Below, piece by piece: positions 15,805 to 24,504 of a stretch of DNA of 64,000 nt. The stretch covers positions 38,061-102,060 of the forward strand of contig CAYJNQ010000004.1 of assembly GCA_964371725.1 (NCBI GenBank), in the 5' to 3' direction. The notes under the pieces are model-generated. The model ran no database searches, was not told the origin of the DNA, and saw only the letters and a program-made list of their open reading frames with translations. The stretch comes from JAAYCI01 sp964371725. GTDB taxonomy: Bacteria; Bacillota; Clostridia; Oscillospirales; Ruminococcaceae. The translations under genes and the position numbers were made by a program. The stretch's first letter is position 1; the number at the start of each line of letters is the position of its first letter.

Positions 15805-17472
15805 CTATACGCGGAAATTGGAGGTGAGCTTTTGCAGGGTGTTTGCCTGCGCAAACAACTCTTCGCTTGTGGAGGCGCTTTGTTCACTGGCGGCGGCATT
15901 TGCCTGCACCACTTCCGTAATTTGACCCATATTCTGTGATATCTCACGCACAAGCTGCGCTTGCACCTCGCAGGCACCGGCAATTTCGTCGATGCGCGAC
16001 AGCAGAGATTTTGAGGATTCATCCACCCGCCCAAAGGCATCGTAGGCATCGTTTGCAATGGTGGTGCCATGGTCCATCGTGTCCATCGTATTTTGAATCA
16101 GCACCGTGGTGTTGCGTGCAGCCTCGGTGGATTTTTGTGCCAAATTGCGCACCTCGTCTGCCACCACTGCAAAGCCCTTGCCGGCCGCACCGGCTCTGGC
16201 GGCTTCCACCGCTGCATTCAAGGCCAGAATATTCGTTTGGAAGGCAATTCCATCGATGGTTTCAATAATTTTTTGAATACCGGCGGCCGATTCCTGAATG
16301 TCCACCATGGCTTTTTGCATCTCTTGCATTTTGTCTGTGCTCTCCACAATTACACCATTCACCTGCTTGCCCAACGCACTGGCCTGCATGGCGTTTTGCT
16401 CGGTTTCCAAAACCTGTGTTTCCATAGATTGTACAGAATCCGAAAGAATATCGGCAATGTGCGACTGTTCGGCAGAACCCTGGGCCATCTGCTGGGAGGT
16501 GGTGGCCACTTGCTCGGCACCACTTGTCACCATCTCGGCTGCGCTCTGAATGTCCAGGATGGTGGCGCTGATGGTGTGTATCAGTTGTGACAGCGATTGT
16601 TCAATGGATAAAAAATCACCCTCGTAACCCATGCCCATTTGCACAGAGAAATCCTGCCTAGACAGAGCCTCCATCTTGTCGTTTAAATCCTCGATCATAT
16701 GTTGCAAAGAATTGGTAGACTGTTCCATAGACCGAGAGAATTCCCCCATTTCTTTTGTAACGCAGTTGGAGGTAAAGTTCAGGGAAGTTTGCCCTTGTGC
16801 AAGTTTTTGGCTTTCTTCTGTGAAGCGAACCATGGGACGAATCACTTCGCGACGCAAAAAGCGCAAAATGGAAACACAAATCATCAAAATAATCAACACT
16901 GCCAAAATGCAGGCCGCCACGGCAAGGCCCACCACGATATCCAGCTCTGCCTCTCTTTGCACAATTTCTGCATTCACCAGTTCAATTTGGGCGTTCATCA
17001 AGTCGTTGATGATGTCTAAATTCGGCTGCACTTCCGAAACATAAATAGCCATTTTCCCCTCTGTGTCGCCCGTATCCAGCTCTAAAATCTTTGCAGCCGC
17101 CCCATGCAAATCAACATGCAGTTGATCAATTTGCTCAACAAACTCTGCATGAACTGGGTTGTTCCGCATTTCGTCCCCATGTAAAATTTGTCCCAAATTG
17201 CACTGTGTGGGATCGAGCTGCCCTGTGAAGGGTTCCCCGCTGCTAATAGAATACAGCAACTGCTCCACCCAAACATAATGCTCCAATGTAACCTGATACA
17301 ACACGCTTTTTTCTTCGTTCGATTCGGCAACTTTGTCTTTGGTGTTTTGCACTTGTGTGATAACAAAGCCAACAAGGCTTAAAAGAAACACGATCGCACC
17401 CATAATCAGCACAAACCGTAAAATCACTGCCTTGGTTAAGGACATTCTTTTTTTTGTCGATGCATTGTTCAT
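15805..17472 (-). CDS. methyl-accepting chemotaxis protein with extracytoplasmic CZB-type zinc-binding domain
   Basis: A 555-residue chemoreceptor. A membrane segment (about 15-40) and a second (about 185-205) enclose an outside domain; a HAMP linker and a full C-terminal signalling domain follow, with the conserved hairpin region around EVRNLAQKSTEAARNT. The outer domain has H65, W68, C91 in CNLG, H119 and H123, the pattern of the chemoreceptor zinc-binding (CZB) domain, which is usually cytoplasmic. The ligand may therefore be zinc or an oxidant sensed through the zinc-thiolate. GGGTGGAG precedes the ATG. No che genes are nearby. Confidence 0.88.
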   Translation of the reverse strand: MNNASTKKRMSLTKAVILRFVLIMGAIVFLLSLVGFVITQVQNTKDKVAESNEEKSVLYQVTLEHYVWVEQLLYSISSGEPFTGQLDPTQCNLGQILHGDEMRNNPVHAEFVEQIDQLHVDLHGAAAKILELDTGDTEGKMAIYVSEVQPNLDIINDLMNAQIELVNAEIVQREAELDIVVGLAVAACILAVLIILMICVSILRFLRREVIRPMVRFTEESQKLAQGQTSLNFTSNCVTKEMGEFSRSMEQSTNSLQHMIEDLNDKMEALSRQDFSVQMGMGYEGDFLSIEQSLSQLIHTISATILDIQSAAEMVTSGAEQVATTSQQMAQGSAEQSHIADILSDSVQSMETQVLETEQNAMQASALGKQVNGVIVESTDKMQEMQKAMVDIQESAAGIQKIIETIDGIAFQTNILALNAAVEAARAGAAGKGFAVVADEVRNLAQKSTEAARNTTVLIQNTMDTMDHGTTIANDAYDAFGRVDESSKSLLSRIDEIAGACEVQAQLVREISQNMGQITEVVQANAAASEQSASTSEELFAQANTLQKLTSNFRV

Positions 17473-17553
17473 AACTCCACCCCTTCGTCCTCACACAGCA
17501 CTTGTGTTCGGCACTTGTACTTTCAAGCAGCCGGATATCCGCTTTCCAGCTTG

Positions 17554-17573
17554 ATTTTACCACAAAATTTGTG
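17554..17573 (-). promoter_or_regulatory. possible -10 element and palindrome upstream of the chemoreceptor gene
   Basis: On the minus strand an extended -10 TGGTAAAAT (TAAAAT at 17554-17559) lies about 80 bases before the start. Next to it is CACAAA-T-TTTGTG (17561-17573), a 13-base palindrome. No good -35 box was found. The remaining 17574-17666 shows nothing recognisable. Confidence 0.4.
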
Positions 17574-17666
17574 AAATAGAAATAGAAAACGCCCTATTTT
17601 CCACCCCTTGTTTTGTTCTTAACTTCGTACACTTTGCCCAGGAAATACCCCGCTATTTTTCTGTTT

Positions 17667-18485
17667 TCACAATTCTTTCTTTTTGCGTGTCGGCACAAAG
17701 TTTTGTGCAATTGTGCGCTTATACCCCTTCGAGCGTGTATAGAAAAAGCCACACACAGAAAACACAAGTGCACCGATGAAGTTCACCATCATGTCTTTCA
17801 TCGTATCGAAAAGACCGATGTCAAGGTAGCCCCCCACGCCCAAATCTTTACCGTTTAACTGCACTTCGCGGATATCCTCAATTGGCACCACGGTGTTGGT
17901 TTGAGTTGGGTCGAGCGTCACCGAATATAGGTCATGGATGACCGTGTCTTTTTGCATATCCGTTTTAAAAAAAACGTCCATTCCAAATTCAAAAAACTCC
18001 CAAACCACCGCCACTGTCATAGAAAAACAAAATGCGGTTAAGGCCATGAAAATAGGCGACAGCTCGAAGCTGAGTTTATCGTTGTTGTTCAAAATCACCA
18101 CCAATGAAAAGCCCACCGCTGCGGCTAAAAAACCATTGATGGTGTGAAGCATGGTGTCCCACCCCGGAATTCTAACATAAAAGGCGTTGATTTCCCCCAA
18201 AATTTCCGCGGAAAAAATAAATAGAAAAATGGTAATTTCCAAAGCCGGCGGAAGATCAATATTGGTTTTGCTTTGCAGCAAGCTTGGAACATAAAGCAAT
18301 AGCAGTGTTAGCAGGCAAAAAAACACACTTTCGTAGTTGGCCAAAAAAAATTGTCTCACCATAACCACAAGAATAATCACTCTTAGTATGCTGAAAACGA
18401 TGAAAGAGCTTCTATGTTCTCTGAGCTCCTTTTGAATTGATTGGCCAAATTTCGCAAACGAGGATTCTTTTCCTTTTTTTCTCAT
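17667..18485 (-). CDS. integral membrane protein, DUF2238/YjdF-like
   Basis: A 272-residue protein with about seven hydrophobic segments. The stretch WDTMLHTINGFLAAAVGFSL near the middle and the later VVWEFFEFGMD resemble the conserved parts of the DUF2238 (YjdF) membrane family; this likeness is from memory. Two charged loops and a Lys/Arg-rich tail are seen. AAAAGGGT precedes the ATG at 18485. Function is unknown. Its neighbours, a chemoreceptor and an AAA ATPase, do not point to a pathway. Confidence 0.65.
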   Translation of the reverse strand: MRKKGKESSFAKFGQSIQKELREHRSSFIVFSILRVIILVVMVRQFFLANYESVFFCLLTLLLLYVPSLLQSKTNIDLPPALEITIFLFIFSAEILGEINAFYVRIPGWDTMLHTINGFLAAAVGFSLVVILNNNDKLSFELSPIFMALTAFCFSMTVAVVWEFFEFGMDVFFKTDMQKDTVIHDLYSVTLDPTQTNTVVPIEDIREVQLNGKDLGVGGYLDIGLFDTMKDMMVNFIGALVFSVCGFFYTRSKGYKRTIAQNFVPTRKKKEL

Positions 18486-18593
18486 TTACCCTTTTCCCCT
18501 CTTGTATATTCTGTTTAAGAATATTATAATCGCGTTTTGCAAAAATGGCAACGGCCGAAGCAGGGCCACTTTTTCTGCAACTTTTGCCAGTGT

Positions 18594-18625
18594 GGTGTCG
18601 GCAATCCCTAGACAGCACCGACACC
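18594..18625 (-). terminator. hairpin after the DUF815 ATPase gene
   Basis: GGTGTCGG and CCGACACC form an 8-bp stem with a 16-base loop just after the stop at 18628. There is no run of T after it, so it may be a weak terminator or only a 3' end stabiliser. Confidence 0.35.
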
Positions 18626-18627
18626 AT

Positions 18628-19827
18628 CTAGAGAACGCCGGCCTTATACAATTCGATAAACTGCTTCGCGGCGCGTGGGCTGCGCCCACGCATACGCATT
18701 GCAAACGTTTCCGCAAGTTGTAAAATGCTTTGTGGGTCGTCCTCTATACCATATTGCTTTATCAGTGCGCGAAGTATGGTTTCAAACCGGTCTTTCTCCG
18801 GCGTAAAAAAACTTACAAGCAAACCAAAACGAGCTGCCAGGCTTAAAAGTTCTTGGCTCGTGTCGCCGGCGTGCACTTCATCCCCCGTGCGATCGCTCCA
18901 CAGTTCTTTGATTAGATGGCGGCGGTTCGAGGTTGCATACACCACAACATTTGCACTGCGCGCGCAAACACCCCCTTCTAAGATGGCTTTTAAGGCTGAA
19001 AAATTGTCATCGTTCTTGGAAAAACTCAAATCATCAATGAACAAGATGAATTTAAGAGGATTTTCCGCAAGCTGCTCTACCAGTTTCGGAATTTGGTACA
19101 GCTGGTTTTTTTTCACTTCAACGAGCCGCAGGCCATCCTTTGCAAAATCGTTTGCAATTGCTTTTACGGCAGAGGATTTGCCCGTACCTGCATCTCCATA
19201 GAGCAAAACATTGTTGGCCGGCAACCCGCAGAGCAAAGCTTTTGTGTTGGCCACAATTTGTTCACGCTCTTTCTCGTAGCCGGGCAAGTTTGACAAAGTT
19301 TGTGTGTCCGGATATTTCACAGGCGACAAAGCACCATTTTCCAGCGTGAATACATTGTATTTCGCAAAAACACCCACCCCTTTTTGGGATAGATTTGCAA
19401 CGCGCTCAAAATATATTTTTGTGAAGTTTACGGCTTTGGTTTCCCATTTCGGCAAAAAATCGAATCGATTCAACACCAAACCTTTGCACAACTCTTGCAA
19501 AAGCTGTTCCTGCGTAACCCCACCAAGCTCTTGCAAAAATATCAATTCCTGCCTTAAACACTCCTCAAGAAAAGAATTCACCTCTTTGCTCGCCACTCTG
19601 CGAAGGTAACTATTTTCACAATCAAGCGTGGCACTCAGCAAATACTCTGTCCAGTTTGTGGTGTTTTGAAACAAACACCATTCAAAATCGGCCAATTTGG
19701 GCACAAGATTCTCCTCGTTTGCTGCCGCATTCAAAACCTGAACGAGTTTATGCACAACCTCATCTTCCAGCAACTTCCGAAACACAACCAAACCTGTAAG
19801 ACGGTCTCTCCATTCCGTTCGTGTCAT
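18628..19827 (-). CDS. DUF815-family AAA ATPase
   Basis: A 399-residue protein. An N-terminal region of about 190 residues is followed by an ATPase core with Walker A LLYGDAGTGKSSAVKAI, Walker B FILFIDDLSF and a sensor-like VVVYATSNRRHL. This is the layout of DUF815 proteins, which occur widely in Clostridia without known substrate. The start at 19827 is preferred over an earlier ATG at 19860, because AAAGGATG lies ten bases before the former and nothing before the latter. It is divergent from the mrp operon, with a shared control region. Confidence 0.8.
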   Translation of the reverse strand: MTRTEWRDRLTGLVVFRKLLEDEVVHKLVQVLNAAANEENLVPKLADFEWCLFQNTTNWTEYLLSATLDCENSYLRRVASKEVNSFLEECLRQELIFLQELGGVTQEQLLQELCKGLVLNRFDFLPKWETKAVNFTKIYFERVANLSQKGVGVFAKYNVFTLENGALSPVKYPDTQTLSNLPGYEKEREQIVANTKALLCGLPANNVLLYGDAGTGKSSAVKAIANDFAKDGLRLVEVKKNQLYQIPKLVEQLAENPLKFILFIDDLSFSKNDDNFSALKAILEGGVCARSANVVVYATSNRRHLIKELWSDRTGDEVHAGDTSQELLSLAARFGLLVSFFTPEKDRFETILRALIKQYGIEDDPQSILQLAETFAMRMRGRSPRAAKQFIELYKAGVL

Positions 19828-19853
19828 TATCTCAACATCCTTTCTATAAAATA

Positions 19854-19882
19854 TTGCCATTTGTTCAATTTTTATGTATAAT
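19854..19882 (+). promoter_or_regulatory. sigma-A promoter of the mrp operon
   Basis: TTGCCA (19854-19859) and a perfect TATAAT (19877-19882) lie 17 bases apart, 35 bases before the mrpE start. Confidence 0.82.
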
Positions 19883-19901
19883 TTTATGTATCACATAAAA
19901 T
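19881..19901. promoter_or_regulatory. operator-like palindrome at the mrp promoter
   Basis: ATTTTATGT-N3-ACATAAAAT is a perfect inverted repeat with 9-base arms. It begins inside the -10 box of the mrp promoter and covers the expected start site, a typical place for a repressor. It also lies between the two divergent genes. Confidence 0.55.
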
Positions 19902-19917
19902 TCGAGGTGGTGGTCCT

Positions 19918-20394
19918 TTGCGGTTTCAATGGAAGACAATTGTGATACCATGCCTTTTGTTCCTTGCCTGGCAAATTATGAACGAAAGTTTCACGCCGGT
20001 TGGTGTGCTTGTTGGGGTGGCTGTAACCGCTTTTTGCCTGTACACAACCAATGCCTTGCTGGGCATTCGCTATACCGAGACCTATTTTCTACCGCCCCTT
20101 CCCTTTGCACGCTATCTTCTGTTTCTTGTAAAAGAAATTTATCGAAACGGCATCCTCTCGGCTATTTTGATTGTGAAAGGCAAAGTAGGGGCAGAATTTC
20201 TTCATGTGGAAATTGACAAAAGCCTGCAAAACCCATTTTTACATACCGTTTTAGCGGCATCTGTAACCCTGACACCCGGCACAATTTCCATTGAAAGCAA
20301 AGACGGTTTTCTAAGGGTTCTTTCCATGCACCACAATGAAAAAGAGCCCTGCAAAGCCTTGGAAACACAGTTGACCAAACTTGAAAAAAATTAA
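19918..20394 (+). CDS. mrpE: cation/proton antiporter subunit MrpE
   Basis: A 158-residue protein with two to three N-terminal membrane segments and a cytoplasmic tail containing SVTLTPGTISIE, the MrpE/MnhE signature. The start is a TTG at 19918, seven bases after GAGGTGG. It is the first gene of a seven-gene antiporter operon, as MbhA is in archaeal membrane-bound hydrogenase clusters. Confidence 0.88.
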   Translation: MRFQWKTIVIPCLLFLAWQIMNESFTPVGVLVGVAVTAFCLYTTNALLGIRYTETYFLPPLPFARYLLFLVKEIYRNGILSAILIVKGKVGAEFLHVEIDKSLQNPFLHTVLAASVTLTPGTISIESKDGFLRVLSMHHNEKEPCKALETQLTKLEKN

Positions 20395-20409
20395 TGATAA
20401 GGAGCTTTT

Positions 20410-20664
20410 ATGTTTATCCATGCCGCCATTCTGTTCCTCCTGGTTGCCGCCCTTTTCAGCGGATATCGCATCATCAGAGGCCCCTCTGTATGGGACCGAC
20501 TTCTTGGTTTTTCCCTCTTATCCAGCAAAATCATCCTTGTCATCATCTTGTATTCTTTTGAAAGTGGCCACTCTTACTATCTCGACATCGGTCTCACTTT
20601 CGCCTTGCTCAGCTTTGTGGGAACCACATCTATCTCAAAATTTTTGCGCAAAGCAAAAAAATAA
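20410..20664 (+). CDS. mrpF: cation/proton antiporter subunit MrpF
   Basis: An 84-residue protein with three hydrophobic segments and the MrpF pattern RIIRGPSVWDRLLG followed by a late FALLSFVGTTSISKFL. AAGGAG precedes the ATG. It is a small membrane subunit of the Mrp complex. Confidence 0.88.
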   Translation: MFIHAAILFLLVAALFSGYRIIRGPSVWDRLLGFSLLSSKIILVIILYSFESGHSYYLDIGLTFALLSFVGTTSISKFLRKAKK

Positions 20665-20673
20665 GGAGCGCTT

Positions 20674-20982
20674 ATGCAACTGATTGCCTATCTTTTCATT
20701 TCCATCGGCCTTATTTTCATCGGCATTGGCTTGCTTGGTGTTTTTCGCTTTCACAATTTTTATGCGCGCTTGCTTTCCGCCGCCGACATCGATACGGTTG
20801 GTTTGCTCACCATACTCATCGGTGTTGCCTTTTTAAGCGGTTTCAGCTGGTTTACCCTCAAGGTGATTTTCATCATGGTTGTCATCTTGATTGTGAACCC
20901 GATTGTCACATCTTCCATTGCGGCTTCGGCCTATTTTTCAGGGTATGAGCCGGAAAAGGAGGTGCACCATGACCGCCGATAA
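20674..20982 (+). CDS. mrpG: cation/proton antiporter subunit MrpG
   Basis: A 102-residue protein with three hydrophobic segments and the MrpG/MnhG pattern GVFRFHNFYARLLSAADIDTVG. AAGGAG precedes the ATG. It overlaps the next gene by 14 bases. Confidence 0.9.
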   Translation: MQLIAYLFISIGLIFIGIGLLGVFRFHNFYARLLSAADIDTVGLLTILIGVAFLSGFSWFTLKVIFIMVVILIVNPIVTSSIAASAYFSGYEPEKEVHHDRR

Positions 20983-21517
20983 ACTCATTTTCATCTTCAT
21001 GATTCTCATCGCGCTTTTTATTGTTGGCAGCCGAAATTATAAGCGCATCATCATTGCTCTCGGGGCCTTTTCGCTACTGGCCTCGTTTTGCTATCTTCTT
21101 TACCATGCACCGGACGTAGCCATTGCCGAAGCGGTTATCGGCAGTGCTCTTTCCACCATTTTATTCATTGTTGCGCTAAAAAAACACAGAACATTTTATA
21201 TTTACTTCACAGGGGGCTCTCAAAAAAACAAAGGTGAAGCCAAACTGCGCGCCGAAACCAAGGACGTTGCCTCGAAAATAATGCAGTATCTTGTCAACCA
21301 TGATTTGGAGGCACAGACCATGTATACCAGAGAAGAACCCGAAACAATTGCAAAGGAACATCTTTTTGATTTGATTTTGCACAGTGAAAACGAACAAATC
21401 ACTCTGTACGGCTCGAAAGCTGAACTGCATGTGCTGGCCATCCAAAAACTTTTGGCTGCAAACTTTGGCGAAGAACGAGTTGTTTTTGTGAATGTTTCCG
21501 ATGAGGGTTCCTTATGA
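20969..21517 (+). CDS. DUF4040/MbhD-like antiporter subunit with extra soluble domain
   Basis: A 182-residue protein. Residues 1 to about 70 are three membrane helices with YHAPDVAIAEAVIGSALSTI, the DUF4040 signature found in the C-terminal part of MrpA and in MbhD. About 100 residues of charged, soluble sequence follow, which standard MbhD lacks. AAAAGGAGGTG precedes the ATG at 20969. It provides a piece of MrpA although the rest of MrpA is missing here. The role of the soluble tail is unknown. Confidence 0.8.
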   Translation: MTADKLIFIFMILIALFIVGSRNYKRIIIALGAFSLLASFCYLLYHAPDVAIAEAVIGSALSTILFIVALKKHRTFYIYFTGGSQKNKGEAKLRAETKDVASKIMQYLVNHDLEAQTMYTREEPETIAKEHLFDLILHSENEQITLYGSKAELHVLAIQKLLAANFGEERVVFVNVSDEGSL

Positions 21518-22182
21518 AAAGTATGCGCATCATTGGGTTTTCGCTCGCTTTTTTTGCCGCTGCACTCACTTTGTATCTTTCTTTACCCACAGCGGCAACG
21601 CCGTCGCCCGCCCTATTTGAAGCCGTGATGGAGAACCATGTTGCCGACACCCATGCGGGCAATGCGGTGGCCTCTGTTTATTTGCACTACCGCATTTTTG
21701 ACACCGTTTTTGAAGCTTTGATGCTTTTGGTAAGCGTAATGGGCGTCATCCATTTTTCACGCCATGAGCACGGGGTACCCCCACCAATTCCCGCTGCACC
21801 TTCGGGCCAACGCTCCCCTTTAAGCATCATCGGCTTAATTCTTCCCATCATCATGATGCTTGGCATTTACCTCATTGCAAACGGGCACAACACACCCGGC
21901 GGCGGTTTTCAAGGTGGCGCAGCTCTTTCGGCAGTTTTCATCTGCGTGTATTTGATAAACCCGCACAAAACAATTCGTTGGCATAGTTACGAACGCCTTG
22001 AAAAACTGTTGTTTTTGGCGCTGGCCCTGCTCGCCATCGGCTTTGCGGCCTCGGGCTTGTATATAAGCTGGCCCGCATACAATGTGTTCTATTTGGTTAC
22101 CATGAATGTGTTCATCGGAATCAAGGTGTTTTGCGGGCTTACACTGGTATTTTATCGTTTTGTGCACTATGAAGACACCTAG
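21514..22182 (+). CDS. mrpB: antiporter subunit MrpB (MbhE-like N-terminus joined to MnhB)
   Basis: A 222-residue membrane protein. The N-terminal 85 residues contain NAVASVYLHYRIFDTVFEALMLLVSVMG, seen in MbhE and in the end of MrpA. The C-terminal part is MnhB with the diagnostic ANGHNTPGGGFQGG. The ATG overlaps the preceding stop (ATGA). Part of the MrpA C-terminus is thus kept as a fusion to MrpB. Confidence 0.85.
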   Translation: MKSMRIIGFSLAFFAAALTLYLSLPTAATPSPALFEAVMENHVADTHAGNAVASVYLHYRIFDTVFEALMLLVSVMGVIHFSRHEHGVPPPIPAAPSGQRSPLSIIGLILPIIMMLGIYLIANGHNTPGGGFQGGAALSAVFICVYLINPHKTIRWHSYERLEKLLFLALALLAIGFAASGLYISWPAYNVFYLVTMNVFIGIKVFCGLTLVFYRFVHYEDT

Positions 22183-22209
22183 CGCAAAACAGAACCAAAA
22201 GGAGGCATT

Positions 22210-22560
22210 ATGGAGCTTTTAAATGGAGAAACGGTCTCTGTGGTCTTGTTTTTCATTGGCATTGCCGGCATATTCAGCAGCCGCCGCATCTTAAAAACCA
22301 TCGTTTGCATCGGCATCATGGAGGTGGCCGCCATCACCTTTTTTCTCACAATGTTTGCCTCCACAGAAGATACCGCGCCCATCGATGCCGGCACTGCAGC
22401 CGTGGCCGACCCCTTGCCCCAGGCTTTGATGATAACGGCCATTGTTATTGGTGTTGCCGTCACTGCCATCGCACTTTGTATGTTCATCAACCTCTACCAC
22501 CTATATGGAAATTCCAACTGGGTGGCAATCCACCAAAAAAGAATGGATAACGATTCATGA
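22210..22560 (+). CDS. mrpC: antiporter subunit MrpC (NuoK-like)
   Basis: A 116-residue protein with three hydrophobic segments, similar to NuoK/MnhC, with ADPLPQALMITAIVIGVAVTAIAL as its family signature. AAAAGGAGG precedes the ATG. It overlaps mrpD by four bases. Confidence 0.9.
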   Translation: MELLNGETVSVVLFFIGIAGIFSSRRILKTIVCIGIMEVAAITFFLTMFASTEDTAPIDAGTAAVADPLPQALMITAIVIGVAVTAIALCMFINLYHLYGNSNWVAIHQKRMDNDS

Positions 22561-24140
22561 CGAACCTATATTTTGTCGTCGTTCCGGTTCTTTGTGCTGT
22601 GCTATGCTACTCTATTCCCAAATTCCCACTTAGGCTGTTTGCCATTTTGGTGGAGCTGGGTCTTTTCGTCTATTTCCTTTTTGTTTTTGTGCGTGTGGTG
22701 AACGAGGGAACCCTCACCGACCTATTGGGGGCACAAAACCCGATACTGGGTATTTCACTCGTTGCAAACCGGTATACACTGGCACTTGTGGGGCTTTGCA
22801 TCTTTCTGTTTTCCGCCTGTTTTCTTTACACGATGCATGAGGCATTTTTTGATGCAAAGTTTGTGATGTTGTTTTTGATACTGCAAGGCTTGCTGTGTGG
22901 TGTATTTTTAAGCGATGATTTGTTCAGTCTCTTTGTTTTGCTGGAAGTGGCCACCGTGGTGGTAGCCATTTTGATTATGTATAAGCGGGATATGCGCTCT
23001 GTGTACGACGGCATGGTCTATTTGCTCTCTCAAGTTATCTGTATGTTGTTTTACCTATTCGGCATTGGATATCTTTACAAAATATTCGGTGTTCTCTCCA
23101 TTTCCGAAATCGCAACCAGGATGCCCCATACAGATCCAGATGCTTTGCTCACACCCTTCGCCTTTATCATGACGGCCATTTGTTTGAAAAGTGCCTTTTT
23201 CCCCCTGTTCAGCTGGTTGCCTCGCGCCCATGCCACACCCAGTGCTCCCTCTGCCATATCGGCCATTTTATCGGGGTTGTATGTCAAAAACGGAATTTAT
23301 CTTTTCTTTGTATTCATCACATTGTTTGCACCCGTTGCCAACGATACTCCATTTTTCATTGTGGTGTCTGCCTGCACGGCCATTGTCGGTTTTGTGATGG
23401 CACTTTCCCAAACCGACATCAAATTGATCTTGGCCTTTCACACCATTTCCCAAATCGGTTTGATAGCCCTGGGCCTTACCGTTCAAAGCGAACTTTCCAC
23501 CTATGGCGCCTTGTACCATATCCTTTGCCATGCACTTTTCAAATCACTGCTGTTTTTGGCCGCAGGCATGGTGATAAAACAGTATAAGACACGGGACATC
23601 CGCAAGATCCGCGGGGTTTTTAAAACCATGCCGTTCACAGGATTTGCCATGATTTTGGGCATTCTCGGCATCAGCGGGGCACCGTTTTTCAATGCCTCTG
23701 TTTCCAAATACTTCATGCAATACGGCGTGAAGGACAGCCCTTTTGAAACACTGTTTCTTTTCATCAGTTTTGGAACCATTCTCTCCTTTGTAAAATATGC
23801 ACATATGTTGTTAGGGCCGGGGCAAGCACGCATAGAACAGAGTAGGCAAAAGAAATTTGTGCTGCTTGTTTTGGGCTTTGCCTGCCTTTTGGGCGGCGTA
23901 TTTGGAACGCTGTTTATGAACCTTTTGTTTGACACCACCTTGCACATAAGCCCTCTCTCGTATGCCGAAAAAAGCCTTGTCTACCTGGTTAGTGTTCTGC
24001 TTGCCTTTGCGCTTTACCGGCTTGTTCTATGCAAAAGCAAAAAACTGTATGCGCTGCGCAAAATTTCTTTTCACTTCCAGCAAATTGTCATGGCAATTTT
24101 GGGGTTTTACCTGGTTTTGCTCAGCTGTCTTCGCCTGTAA
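22557..24140 (+). CDS. mrpD: antiporter subunit MrpD (proton-conducting membrane transporter)
   Basis: A 527-residue protein with about 14 hydrophobic segments, of the NuoL/M/N and MrpA/D family. E130 in FVLLEVATVV matches the essential glutamate of helix 5. The segment LKSAFFPLFSWLPRAHATPSAP with the later lysine in LYVKNGIYL is also conserved. It is the only large antiporter-like subunit in this operon. Its last 20 bases overlap the end of the minus-strand DUF1667 gene. Confidence 0.9.
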   Translation: MTNLYFVVVPVLCAVLCYSIPKFPLRLFAILVELGLFVYFLFVFVRVVNEGTLTDLLGAQNPILGISLVANRYTLALVGLCIFLFSACFLYTMHEAFFDAKFVMLFLILQGLLCGVFLSDDLFSLFVLLEVATVVVAILIMYKRDMRSVYDGMVYLLSQVICMLFYLFGIGYLYKIFGVLSISEIATRMPHTDPDALLTPFAFIMTAICLKSAFFPLFSWLPRAHATPSAPSAISAILSGLYVKNGIYLFFVFITLFAPVANDTPFFIVVSACTAIVGFVMALSQTDIKLILAFHTISQIGLIALGLTVQSELSTYGALYHILCHALFKSLLFLAAGMVIKQYKTRDIRKIRGVFKTMPFTGFAMILGILGISGAPFFNASVSKYFMQYGVKDSPFETLFLFISFGTILSFVKYAHMLLGPGQARIEQSRQKKFVLLVLGFACLLGGVFGTLFMNLLFDTTLHISPLSYAEKSLVYLVSVLLAFALYRLVLCKSKKLYALRKISFHFQQIVMAILGFYLVLLSCLRL

Positions 24141-24504
24141 TTGCGGCGGGCACCACCCTTTCCATGCTGCGTGTGGTCACACAATTTGCTCCGGTTCCCA
24201 GCACATCTTCAAGCACAATGTCCCCACTGCACACCGGTGCTTTCAAACACAGCGCGTGCAACTCAGCCGCAGCCTTTCGCAGCAGGCCTTTGTCAATGGC
24301 TTTTGTCAGCTTAACCGGGCAGCGTCGGTGCAACGCTCCCTCAATGCACACTGTGGCCGTCAATACACGCACGGGATGCATCACTTCTTCTTTTCCATAA
24401 ACGGCGCCGCGCTCGCAGCCGTGCCCACTCACAGCAAAACCGGGGGCATCCTCCACCGAAAGCGTGCACCCTTTAGGGCACACAATGCACACAAGTTTTG
24501 TCAT
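24121..24504 (-). CDS. DUF1667 protein of the anaerobic glycerol-3-phosphate dehydrogenase operon
   Basis: A 127-residue protein starting TKLVCIVCPKGC, with Cys at 6, 9, 13 and 30, a likely metal or iron-sulfur site. DUF1667 genes regularly follow glpA- and NAD(FAD)-dehydrogenase genes in Clostridia, as here. It overlaps the previous gene by four bases. Its role may be electron transfer from the flavoproteins; this is inferred from context. Confidence 0.85.
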   Translation of the reverse strand: MTKLVCIVCPKGCTLSVEDAPGFAVSGHGCERGAVYGKEEVMHPVRVLTATVCIEGALHRRCPVKLTKAIDKGLLRKAAAELHALCLKAPVCSGDIVLEDVLGTGANCVTTRSMERVVPAAITGEDS

